Below are positions 23,563-34,170 of a stretch of 64,000 bases of DNA, in pieces. This DNA comes from Rotaria socialis. Lineage: Eukaryota > Rotifera > Eurotatoria > Philodinida > Philodinidae. The DNA is taken from assembly GCA_905331475.1 (NCBI GenBank), contig CAJNYU010001802.1:186001-250000 (forward strand). The letters are read 5' to 3'. The notes under the pieces are model-generated. The model was given only the letters and a program-made list of their open reading frames with translations. It searched no databases and had not been told where the DNA came from. Within the stretch, counting starts at the first letter, position 1, and every line of letters begins with the position of its first letter. Made by a program: the position numbers and the translations under genes.

Positions 23563-26500
23563 TTAATTTTCATTAACATCAACCCATCGTTTTATTCGTT
23601 TGGGACTTGTTTCCCATAGTGTTGTCTCTAGAATATCATCATCTTCATCTTCAATACCATTATCATTATCATCAGATAATTGGCATGACAATCGTCGTGT
23701 TGCTATTGAAACTGGCTGAGAGTCAACTCGTAAAAGTTCTATTTAAAAAAAAGCAAAAGAGCATAGTTTATTTACTCTTTTGTTTGTCTTACCTCGTTTA
23801 TAATTTAATAACTTTCGTCGAAATTTAGCACGTTCGAGTAATGCATGATTACTACGATAATCGGTTCGAGCACAACCACTCAAGTTTTCTACAACGACAG
23901 TAGATAAACTTTCCATGTCACCTTAATTGAAAAGATCGGTTAAAATTAGATTTTATAGGGAAAAAGGACTTACGACTAATTGTAATTATATTTTGACGTT
24001 TACGTGGTCGAATATTTTCTTCGGATTCAATATTAAGCCAATCGAGATCACCAAGTGGCATGTCGGGCATCATCATCATATTAAAGAAATCAAATGGATC
24101 ACTTAGAGGTGGTGGTGGAGCTAAACGTTAAAGAAAGAAAAGGTCCAATAGATGAAAGAAAAGAAAAGGAACAGATAGATACCAGACAGTAGTGGTTGAG
24201 GATTTGACACAACAAGTGTTGTGGGTGGAATGGGTTCATCACCGGGTAATTTAACTACTAGTGGAGCTGAAACTTCAACAAGGTTTGTTGCAGTTGATTC
24301 ATCAATATTAGGCTGCTGCTGCTGTTGTTGTTTGGACGGATATTGAATGTAAGGAATGTCTTCATCTAGTTAAGAAGAAATAAACTAATTACAAAGAAGT
24401 TCAATAAAACAAGCATTCTTCTGGAAAAGAGTATATAGACTACATGTGCCGAGGAATTATATAAGAATTAAAAATTTTTCGCTATTCGAAAAAGTATTTA
24501 TTCAGTTTCTTATATAAAAGAGAGCACATTATTTAATTAGATATTAATCGGATCTATTCGGTATTAAATTCTTTTCTGTAGAATATAAGATATATTATCT
24601 CTTTTAACCCTTTAGCTTCGGAGATTGTATTCATATGAATTTTGGATTCAACTCATATTGGCAATTTTTAAATCTTATCCACTTTGTCAATCATAGAGTT
24701 CTCTTTCGCTCTTTTATTTCTCCGAGTTTTATTTATAGCATCATTATACGATATCGCTTCAGGTGCATGTCAAGTGGAAAATAGGCTATTATTGATGAAT
24801 AAGTCTTCGAGAGTACGTGTTTACTCGGTAAATAGTTACAAGCCTAATCAAACCAAATAATAATTCATAGAATTGCGTGCTTATTCTATCACCGAGTTTC
24901 ACACTGGTGCTTCACGCTTTTACAAAATTAAAAATTGTTTTTAATTCGAAACTGCAGCTGCCTGTGCAAATATTGAATCGAAGCCTATTGCTATTTTCAC
25001 TGATCTAAACAATTCATGATTTGTAGTCTCATCGAGGTCGCGAACTAAAAAAACCGATATTTCTACATCAATAAGCGCAAAAACTCTTAGGAGCGTATTC
25101 ACTACTATGATATTATTTACCTTTTTCTTGTTTATAATCATGTACTTTTGTTAAATGCTGTTTCATGCTTGCTTTATTTGAAGTTGTATATTGACAATTT
25201 TGTAGCACACACACATACATTGTTGATGCTTGTTGTTTTTCAGTTCGATGTCGTTTAACATGAGCATGATACGTTGACCGCACGCGAAATTTTTCTTCGC
25301 AATCTAGAAAATTAAGTCAAGATTTAAGTTGCTTTTTTTATTGAATAAGAAGAAATTTAGTTCATGCTTTACTTACCAACATATGGACATTTCATGATCA
25401 TATTGGGAAAATGTTTCACTCGATGATTTTTCAATGAATCATTTCTCGTAAATGTTTTCCCACAATTCGGAAATGTGCATACAAATGAATGACTTCCACG
25501 CAAATGTGTTGTTCGAACATGGCGATCAAGATTTGATTGAGTATAAAATGTTTCTTTACATGCCTGTTAGTAGAAATAGTGCTCCGATATTAGTTCATGT
25601 GGAAATAAAACTAGATTTAGCTACATACCGGATAAGTACATGCAAAATGTTTATCACCCAAATGAGTTAACATATGTTTTTTATACAGTAAACGCTTAGG
25701 AAATTCTTGATGACAAATTTGACATGAATTCGATGATCCTGGCGGAGTCTTGGGTTTGATTGATACAGGTGGTGGTGATACTAGTCGAACACGAACTCTT
25801 AGAAAGAAAAATAATTATTATTATCAAATTTTTTTATGAAGATTGTCTGTATTTTTGAGGGTTTGCTATTATGAATTGATTTTCTGCTAAGATTTTTGTT
25901 GGTAGCTACCGTGAAACTGAGAGTATGTGTATTATCTAGATCCTAATGAATTTTGAATGCAAATAGATGATAACAAAAATAGCTTATCATGAGAAACTCA
26001 GATGGTTAGTTTTCTTTTTCCTATTCCGAAATACGATCAGTTGTGCGGGTGTCGATCAGCAATTTAAATGAACCGAATGCATTTCAAAATAAGAAACAAA
26101 ATCAAAATGCTAATACACCATTCGCGCTCTGGTATTTAATAGCTGTATATAGCTCCTATAAAACTCTTAATTAAAAAAAAAGTCAATTCTTTATTATCTG
26201 AGTTCTTTTAACACTGTCATTCATAATGCCACTATCCGTATTATTGACAAAATAGTGTCTATCATTCTCATTGATGACATCTACTTTTGACAACACTAAT
26301 TAATCACTATGACGAGAATGTAAAACATATTCTTAAATACTGTTCCATTTCAAGTCACCAGCTGTGCACAGCAATTAGAATAAGCAAAAAATATACATCG
26401 AGACTATAATAAAAAAATGCGGAAATATCGGATTTGCATCCGATTGTTATGTGTACTGCAAAAACTGAGTCGATTTATATATCTTGTGAATAATACTGAG

Positions 26501-29138
26501 AAAAAAATCCCTCTACTCCCCCCCCCCTCAGGGATGGCCTGGTCAATAATGACAATTTTTTCGATAACTCCGCCATTTCTTGACGGATCCTTCTCATCTT
26601 CCAACTCGACTGAGATATTGATGAGATCATTCTGTGTACAAAATTTCATGACAATTGGATGAGGCTTTCAAGAGTTATCGTGTTAACGGACGGACGGACA
26701 CTAGCCGAATCTAGTGTACTCACTTTTTGAGTACACAAAAATATGAAAGGCTATTCCCTATTCAAAATGGCATTGTATGTTAACTATCAAAATTCTATGG
26801 CAAGAAAATTTCATGAACAAATAGTTTTATTCTTACTCATTATCACTTCGAATCGTAGTCACAGTTGGCGTTGATGGACGAGATGGATGAATGTGTTTCA
26901 TGTGCAATCTTAAGCTTTGATCTTTTTCAAAATTTTCACCACACATTTGACAACGAAATAATGGCGTTGGCGTTGTTGGTAGAGATGGTGGCACGACAAA
27001 ACATTTACGAATATGAAAATTATATTGTTTATCAGCAGTAAATTTTTTTAGACACTTTTTACACTAGAAAAACAGATATTAGAAAAACAGAATTAACTTT
27101 ACTCTTTTTTAAGAAACCTGTAATGAAGGACTGTTCATTTCTTCATGATAGGCTAAATGGACACGATAATTTTGTATTCTTTGAAATTTACTTTTACATA
27201 TATGACACTAAGAAAAAAGAAAATACATAGAAAAAAAGGTTTTTCATCTTGATTTATATGTTACTTTGAACGGGTGTGTGCCAACATGGCTAAGCAAATG
27301 TCGACGAAATAATTGATCGAGTATTCGAGGACTTTCCGTTTCACTAGATAATAAAAAAAATAACAGCTGTCCAATTGACTAATTATACACACAGAAAATG
27401 TCTGTCGGGTAATCAAAAGTGAATAATAACGATACATAGAGAAGGTCAATCAAACTAAGTGATAAAGAGCACTTCTATTTTCTCTACAATTGTAATGTAA
27501 ACAATCCCATATTCCAGATAATATCAACCAGTACTCGTTTGGGAGTTCAATTTAGTCTTCAGAGGGAGTGTTTTGTACTGTTCAAAAGCTTTTGAGTTCG
27601 AACTTTTTCTTCTTCTTAAAGTCGAGTCCAGTGAGGTATGAAAGCATCCAACAAGAACTAATTCACTTGTACTATAATATCTTCATAAAGACAGATTTAA
27701 CATTTTTCGTGGGATATGATTGATAGTTGAAAATCTCGCGAAAGCAACACTATTTGGAGTCGAGATTCTAAGGATATTCTATTGACAAATAGATCTATCT
27801 TTGGGCAGAATTCCAGTAAAGTGCCTATACTTCCGAATAGATCATATATCACTAGACGACTCTAGCTTATGAAAAAAAAGTCCGAACTTAATAACTGTTG
27901 GACACATTCCTTCGTTAGATTATCTCTTAGGGGGGATAAATCTGGATTAAATAATTCTCAAATGTTGAAACTGATATCAAAGAAAATCGAGAAAAAAGTG
28001 TTCGTATATACCTTTCAATTCTTGCATTGCAATGTGGTAAAAGACATCGATATGAGCGTCGTCGAAAGACAGATGCAGTTTCAAGTGGTTTCAATGTTAA
28101 ATCTTGTAAATGTCCACTACCATGTGAAACGAAATCTTCATAAGCATTGAACTCCGCTGAACAAAGCACACATCGATATATTCGAGAAAATAACTTATGA
28201 ATATCGTTGATCTAATAAATACAGAATAAAACATTGAACCTAGGCTTAAAAATTCATTTAAAAATGACCTTATTCGTTGTTTGTACATTTGTCTTAACGG
28301 TCGTATCATTCATATTCTGTACAAGTGATGCACATTTGTCGGAAGTATTATTTTCATTTGAAACAACAGCAAATTCAATACCAAATATTGATATTGTTGA
28401 ACCATAGAATTTATTTACTTGATTATTTTCATCCGTGTTGTTATTATTATTATTGATTGATGTTTGAGCAATAACATGTTTTAATGCTGGATTTATTTGA
28501 ACAGTTGGTGTTATGTCCGATTTACGAACAATATATACATTTGATGATGACGATGATGATGATGATGATGATGACGACGATGATGATTGTTCTGTAGTAC
28601 GTGCTGCATTACTCAAGCGAATAACACGTACAACACGACGTTGACTTGTATTAGTATTTGTTTGAATAGGTGCAGTATCGTTTCGACGGATTATGCGGAC
28701 ACATTGTATTGCCGACGGAGAAGAAGAAACTGCAGGTGATGATGTTAATAGATCGGGTAGAGTTTTGCCATTAAAAATATTATCATCATTTGTTGATGCT
28801 ATTAGATTACTGGCAAGATCAAGACTATCAAGAAATGAAAGACTCGCATCATCTTTGGATTCGGGAAAAAAATTCGTAGTAGTTTCGATCGGTTTGGGAC
28901 GGGTATTATTATTATTATTATTGATTCTATTATTATTTATTGTTGAAGATGATGGCAGTGAAAAATAATCATCGTTGAAATCTTCGAAAGTCGGGTGCGA
29001 GAGAATTAATGGTGTTGCAGGTGAAAATGAATTTCGACGAGATTTACTTAATGAGATAGTTGAGTTAAGACTGTTGCGACGTAGATTATTGACTGTGGGA
29101 TTATGATGAGGATGATACAATTGATAACTATTTAACAT
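23563..29138 (-). CDS. C2H2 zinc-finger protein with about ten fingers
   Basis: Twelve exons (28269-29138, 28012-28211, 27265-27343, 27118-27207, 26837-27063, 25629-25797, 25377-25563, 25121-25303, 24183-24365, 23974-24120, 23793-23921, 23563-23738) join in phase to 879 residues. Residues 1-290 are low complexity, rich in Ser/Asn, with a long Ser run coded by GAT-type repeats on the plus strand. Fingers occupy about 300-640; the first are irregular (one C-x4-C, one ending H-x3-C), the last ones are TFIIIA-like with C-x4-C spacing (for example CTFPNCGKTFTRNDSLKNH). The C-terminus has a Gln run, prolines, and an acidic segment. Probably a nuclear DNA- or RNA-binding protein; no orthologue is recognised. 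Three introns (668, 1039 and 755 bp) are far longer than the rest. The ATG lies 54 bp from the DDX49 stop. Confidence 0.9.
26404..26745. repeat. Repeat-like insertion inside zinc-finger gene intron 5
   Basis: This part of the intron has features of a dispersed element: a run of eleven C at about 26517-26527, a GGAC repeat (ACGGACGGACGGAC, 26688-26701) and a terminal hairpin GTGTACTC/GAGTACAC at 26714-26736. No ORF of interest is present. Exact borders and class are unknown. Confidence 0.5.
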
Positions 29139-29192
29139 ATTTTATTTTTAATCTGAAAACAAAACAAAGAGTAAACCAAAAGAGAAATTTTA
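29139..29192 (-). promoter_or_regulatory. 54-bp intercistronic spacer with strong 3' splice acceptor
   Basis: Between the DDX49 stop and the zinc-finger start there is a pyrimidine-rich tract ending in TTTGTTTTCAG (AG at 29153-29154), 14 nt before the next ATG. No donor for a cis-intron is apparent in the spacer. This is the layout of a trans-spliced operon; see the findings. Confidence 0.6.
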
Positions 29193-31631
29193 TTATTTTT
29201 CAGAATTCAAGCGTTTTTGTTTGTTTTTTCTTTTATTTTTTTTAGGTTTTTTCTCTGTTGGATTATTTTCAGCTAAAATCTCTTGTTCGAGAATACGATG
29301 TTTTAATTTATTGATTTTTTCTGCTTCACCAAAATCTTCTTCATCAAGTTGTATTTCAACTTGACTTCGAGTCATCGAAACTTCAACGAGAAGTTTGAGA
29401 ACTTCTTTTTCTTTTACACGGTATTCAGTCAATTGTTTACTTATACGATCTTCAATTTTGTGCATTAATTTTACATCATATTGAGTTACAAGAGTTATAG
29501 AAGTGCCAGAACGACCTAAAATATAGAAAAATTCATTTTAGATTTTTTCAATGTAAACCATTGGTTTAGTGATAGAGAAATCCATCGCATGTTGCAGTAA
29601 ATGCACTCACATGAAGCTTATCTTGTCTTCTTAGTACTGACAGTATTCAACTACGATGGAAATCTTGCATGGATTCAATCAGAAATACAAAACTTAGTTT
29701 TTCGCTCGAACCTATCCTCTTTGCTCCTTTTACCATAATCGAAAATAAATTTTTATTGAATAACAATTTCGTTTCAAACAAGCCTTAAAACTTTTTCTAT
29801 GCATGAAACCTTTTCAATTGACATTATTTTGACTAAGCAGCCAGCTGTATTTGAAAAAGAACAGCACATTTTTTCTCATTAGCATAATAATATTACTGAT
29901 CAGATTGAGTCCATTTGTGTAGAATTTGTGCCCTTTGCATGATACTCAACTATTACTCGATGAAATGCAGATGGTGCAAAGAAGGTCACATATTTTATTG
30001 TTAACACAGATATGCAGATCATGATCAAATACTTATGAAAATGTTTAGAAAATCAAACAATCCATCTTCTCGCAGGAAACGTGATATCACTTATTAAGTG
30101 TCATATCGTTTGTTCATTAGAAGAAGATACTATTCAATTACACATCATATTATTTTATAAAGATAATCAATGCAATTGACCTAAATAAGACTTATCAGTT
30201 TACATACCAGCACGAGCTGTACGTCCTACTCGATGAACATATTCTTTCGGTACAAATGGTACATTGTGATTAATAATGAGATCAACAGAAGGAATATCGA
30301 GACCTCTAAATAGGGAAACATATAAAACTAAATCGAGATCATTGACTATAAGTTTACCTCGATGCTACATCAGTTGCAAATAATATACCAACTTGAAGAG
30401 ATTTAAATTTTGCTAACGACGCTAAACGCTGTCGTTGTTTCATTAGAGAATGAATTTCAACAGATGGCATCTGAAATTTTCGACACATCATCGATAAAAT
30501 CTGACAATCACGGCATGTACTAGTGAAAACAATAGTTGAACCACTACGTTTTTTTTCTGCACTACCACCTTCTTCGTCATCATCCTTATTGCCATGATAC
30601 AACGATAGAAGATGAAAAAGATAAGCATCTTTAACATTCGATGGTACTAATAGATAGTATTGATCGAGTTTGTCTGCGGGTTGATGGCTAAATATAATAA
30701 TACAATATGAAACTTTATCAAACATCAAATGAAGTATTCTTACAGTAAATTTCCATCGAATAAAAATGGTTTTCGTTCTGAAATCGATTGCACTTGTTTA
30801 ATTGTATCCGTTATCGTGGCACTGAATAGTAGTGTTTGCCGTTGTTTAGGTAATATGGAAAATATGGTTTGTAATTGTTTACCGAAATTATCTTCTAATA
30901 AACGATCAGCTTCATCGAGTACCTAAAAGATTTATTTCTGGAAATAAATTTTTCAAAAGTATTATTCATACCAAGAATTTTATTTTATTCAACGAAAATT
31001 CAGTGCCACTCTCAATATGATCAGCAAGACGTCCTGGTGTAGCAATCACAATATGTGGACTTTCAGTTAGAGCTGAATTTTGAATCATCATATCTTTATG
31101 AAAAAAAGTTAAGATAAATTTAAAAGAAAAAAGAATCATTTAATTTACCCATTCCACCGGTAATTACACAATCTTTTAAACCTAATGGTTTACCAAAGAC
31201 ACGAAATTGATCAGCAATTTGATAAGCTAATTCTCTAAAGAAAAAGAACAAGCGTAATTGCCTTATTATTCTTATGAATCTATACCGTGTCGGTGTGAGA
31301 ATAAGTGCAAAAATTCCATAAACATCATCACTAAGTACATCAAGAATAGGTAATGCAAAAGCTGCTGTTTTACCGGAACCGGTTTTAGCACATGCTAAAA
31401 TATCTTGACCTAATGAAAATAGAAAGATTAAGGAAACAATATGATCAATAGATATATACATATACCCTCAAGAATACGTGGAATACACGCTTGCTGAACA
31501 GGTGTCGGATGTTCAAAACCAAGTAAACGACATTGATCTTTTAGCCATTTTTTTAATGGTAACGGATCGAATGTTGATGATTCAACAACATCTTTTTGTA
31601 ATTGCGTTTCTGCTGCTTCTGTGTCACTCAT
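29193..31631 (-). CDS. DDX49: DEAD-box RNA helicase DDX49/Dbp8
   Basis: Eight exons (31466-31631, 31286-31409, 31149-31234, 30972-31093, 30744-30922, 30358-30687, 30208-30305, 29193-29515) join in phase to 475 residues (human 483). All helicase motifs are present in order: Q motif GFEHPTPVQ, Walker [39 protein letters not shown] and [13 protein letters not shown]49-specific stretches include [17 protein letters not shown], the [11 protein letters not shown] segment and [15 protein letters not shown]. The C-terminus is Lys-rich. The protein is a nucleolar helicase needed for 18S rRNA processing. An acceptor-like CTTTTAG lies 7 nt before the ATG. The last intron (692 bp) is unusually long. Confidence 0.96.
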
Positions 31632-32142
31632 TTCTATTCTAAAAGTCCAAACATAAAAAACCTCTGGTAGAAATTCTTTTAATTCGAAAAATATATAAGT
31701 ATCTTGGTGCTTTATAAAATTATCTGAACAATAGTATTTTCTACATTAATGAATTGTTACATTCGTTTTTGGTTAGTCACAGTTTGGTAAACTATATGAT
31801 ATAACCGACTGACTGACTCAGTCCACCTATATTTATTGGCTAACATCGTTTACAAAAAGAGAAGCTCGGCAACAGATGTCGCTACTGATTTTTCTTTCAT
31901 TCACCACCGATTGTTGTAACCGTTTGGAAGCGGTCTATTAATCTCATACAATGAATGATTGTCTCTTTGTTACGTATTAAATTATTTATATTTGGTTTTT
32001 GTATTATTCATCATTCAATTCATCGACTAATCTTCTTGTTTTCATTTAGTGTTGGTAAGTCGTCGTCATCAAGTGATTATTATTATTATTAAGAAAAGTC
32101 TTTATCCAAAATTTGTTTTAGTAATATTGATAGTTTCATCAG
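31632..32142. promoter_or_regulatory. Divergent intergenic region, presumed bidirectional promoter
   Basis: The region separates the DDX49 start (minus) from the start of a plus-strand small gene. It is AT-rich, with no TATA or other motif I can name with confidence. Confidence 0.35.
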
Positions 32143-32326
32143 TTGGGTTTAATCTGTTATCCTGATTTCGTACATATGGCTGAAATGAATCTTCAAAATA
32201 CGTCGTTTCCTAATAATAGTCGTGATAGCTCTCGTAGATCTAGCACATCAGTGATTAGTAATCGTTTTAATTCTGTCATTACGGGTGAGCTTAAATCGTT
32301 AAGTATAGAAGCGGAGAAATTGAAGA

Positions 32327-32684
32327 ATGTCACAAGAAATAATAGTTATTAAGCGTGCACAAATGAAATTCTGTATTTTTGCATTAGTAAGTATGATTTT
32401 CTCGGTAACATTCAAAACTATAATTAATTTATTCGTTGAAGGTGCTTTGTTTATTTACACTTGCACTTTATTTTACTTTAAAAATGAATGGATTCTTGGC
32501 CATAATCATCAGTATATATGAATATATTGTACTGCGTACATAAAATTTTTTTTTCTTAGGTTTAATGGCAATATTACTCATCATCAAGGCCTACAGAATG
32601 TTTCGGGTTTGCATTTATTTACACATGTTTTTACAATAAATTTTGCATCTTTTGTAGGAACAAACCGATTCATTCATTGATTAG
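32327..32684 (+). CDS. Putative small two-pass membrane protein
   Basis: Four pieces (32327-32404, 32442-32511, 32560-32606, 32658-32684) join in phase to 73 residues with two hydrophobic helices: FCIFALVSMIFSVLCLFTL and GFLAIIISLMAILLIIKAY, followed by RMFREQTDSFID and a stop. The coherent membrane segments across four joins support splicing. A Ser/Asn-rich ORF (MAEMNLQ…, in the open frame 32143-32352) overlaps the start in another frame. It may be the true N-terminus joined by an exon border I could not resolve, or an unrelated upstream ORF. The first intron would be only 37 bp. No family is recognised. Confidence 0.4.
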
Positions 32685-33044
32685 TTTTGATCTTTTTTGT
32701 TTATTGGTCTTTTTAAAAAAGAAGTGTCCAACGAAGCTTTGGAAAGACGTTACATCATTTATTGGTTATTAGAGAATAAATAATTTTTTATATTAAATTG
32801 ATTACAGCATAGTGCATATTTTCTATTTAATCTTCACAGGGTTTACTCTGTCGTTTCACTTACGGTATACTTGTTTCAGTAAGTTTTTCTGATTAGAATC
32901 TTCGAAACTATTTTTAAACTTATTATGAAACATTAAGTTGAGGTGAAACGTCATAAGAGTCAAATGGAACTGCATCATTTTTTCAAAGAGCAACCTCATT
33001 TTGGAATTCATCTGATACGCATCAGGTTCATGGTAATTAGTGTA

Positions 33045-33332
33045 CCCAGGTCGTGGACGTACGGCGGGAAACGGCCGGAAAGCGCTGGAAACTGGAAGCA
33101 GTATTCCAGTTGGAAGTTACCGGATTTTCTTCCTGTAGATTCCGATCAACTTCCAGATGTAAAACACAGAAAACTGACCGGAAAACACAGGAAAAAAATC
33201 CGGTAACTTCCAACTGGAATACTGCTTCCAGTTTCCAGTGCTTTCCCGTGCTTTCCGACCAGATACGGTGATTTTTCCGTATCTTTCCGGCCGGTTCCTA
33301 CAGTATCCACCCTCCGGAATCATTGACCTGGG
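33045..33332. mobile_element. MITE, copy 2 (opposite orientation to copy 1)
   Basis: The 288-bp element starts with CCCAGGTC and ends with GACCTGGG, is flanked by TA on both sides, and matches copy 1 (14775-15083) as its reverse complement along nearly the whole length. It sits at the 3' end of a coiled-coil reading frame and supplies that frame's apparent stop codon. Confidence 0.88.
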
Positions 33333-34170
33333 TACATTCATACGTTTCTGATTTTCTAATTCTTCTTGAACTTTCATAAGATCATTGTCTGTTTCTTGTT
33401 TCTCTTTAGTTAGTAATTGAATTTTTTCTTCTAAAATGTGATTTTTTTCTTCTAAAACTTGGATCTTCATTGACTTTTCATCTTCAAATTCATATTCAGC
33501 TTGATTTTTTTCTTGTACAACTTCTTGATGGAGTCTCATTTCTGTTGCTGTTTGTTGTTGAACATATTTCATATAATATTCGTCTATTGTTGTGAATGGT
33601 GCAGGTGTCTGATGTACTAAACCTTCTAGTTGCTGTAATTTTTTATTACATACTATTGATTGTTCTAACTAAATAAAAGATGAAGTTTTAAAAAGTATAT
33701 TTATTTTTTTCCTACTTCAGATTCGCAATTTGGTTCTTCTTGGTTCGTACAGGATTTCCTTTTATGCAGCATAACCCTTTCACATGGTAATGCAGCAAGT
33801 TTCGTATTCTTTTTATAGGCGGTGTGCCTATCAAAACATGTACCAGGAGATAGATTCAAAACAGTATTTTCTTTGAAATCCCATGCATAAACATGCTGTG
33901 TTAAAATAAAATGGCTAAAAGAATTCTTTTGCTTTAATACTGTATAAAGATTAATGTGTGTATGTGTATGTACCTATAGAGATGATCGTGATGAAGATGA
34001 TTGCAGGCAACACTTTGACAAGTCAAACAAATACCAAGATTCTAAATAATAAAAAATTTAAAAAAATAATGTCTATGTATAATATACATTGTATATTTTA
34101 CTTCTTCAGAATCGCATTCATGACATCTTCGTCCAACAATAGTATTATTTGTAACAGTTGTTGGAAACAT
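33117..34170 (-). CDS. B-box-like zinc finger and coiled-coil protein, 3' end replaced by a MITE
   Basis: Four exons (34102-34170, 33974-34041, 33716-33914, 33117-33668) join in phase to 295 residues. Residues 15-45 hold a zinc-finger pattern spread over exons 1-2 (CHEC, then CLTC, then CNHLHHDH), similar to a B-box. Exon 4 is a coiled coil rich in Glu/Lys/Gln (for example LEEKNHILEEKIQLLTKEKQ). After RMNV the frame enters MITE copy 2 and continues for about 70 residues to a stop at 33117. Without the MITE the original frame appears to stop a few codons further on, or may have continued; I cannot tell. The protein could be a partial TRIM-like gene or a decaying copy. No RING or C-terminal recognition domain is visible. 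Confidence 0.55.

Noticed and set aside
26417..26662. 81-codon ORFs on both strands
   Set aside because: They sit in a repeat-like part of an intron of the C2H2 gene and include the C run; no recognisable domain.
28693..28968. Plus-strand 91-codon ORF
   Set aside because: Antisense to the low-complexity first exon of the C2H2 gene; Leu runs arise from the Asn/Ser repeats.
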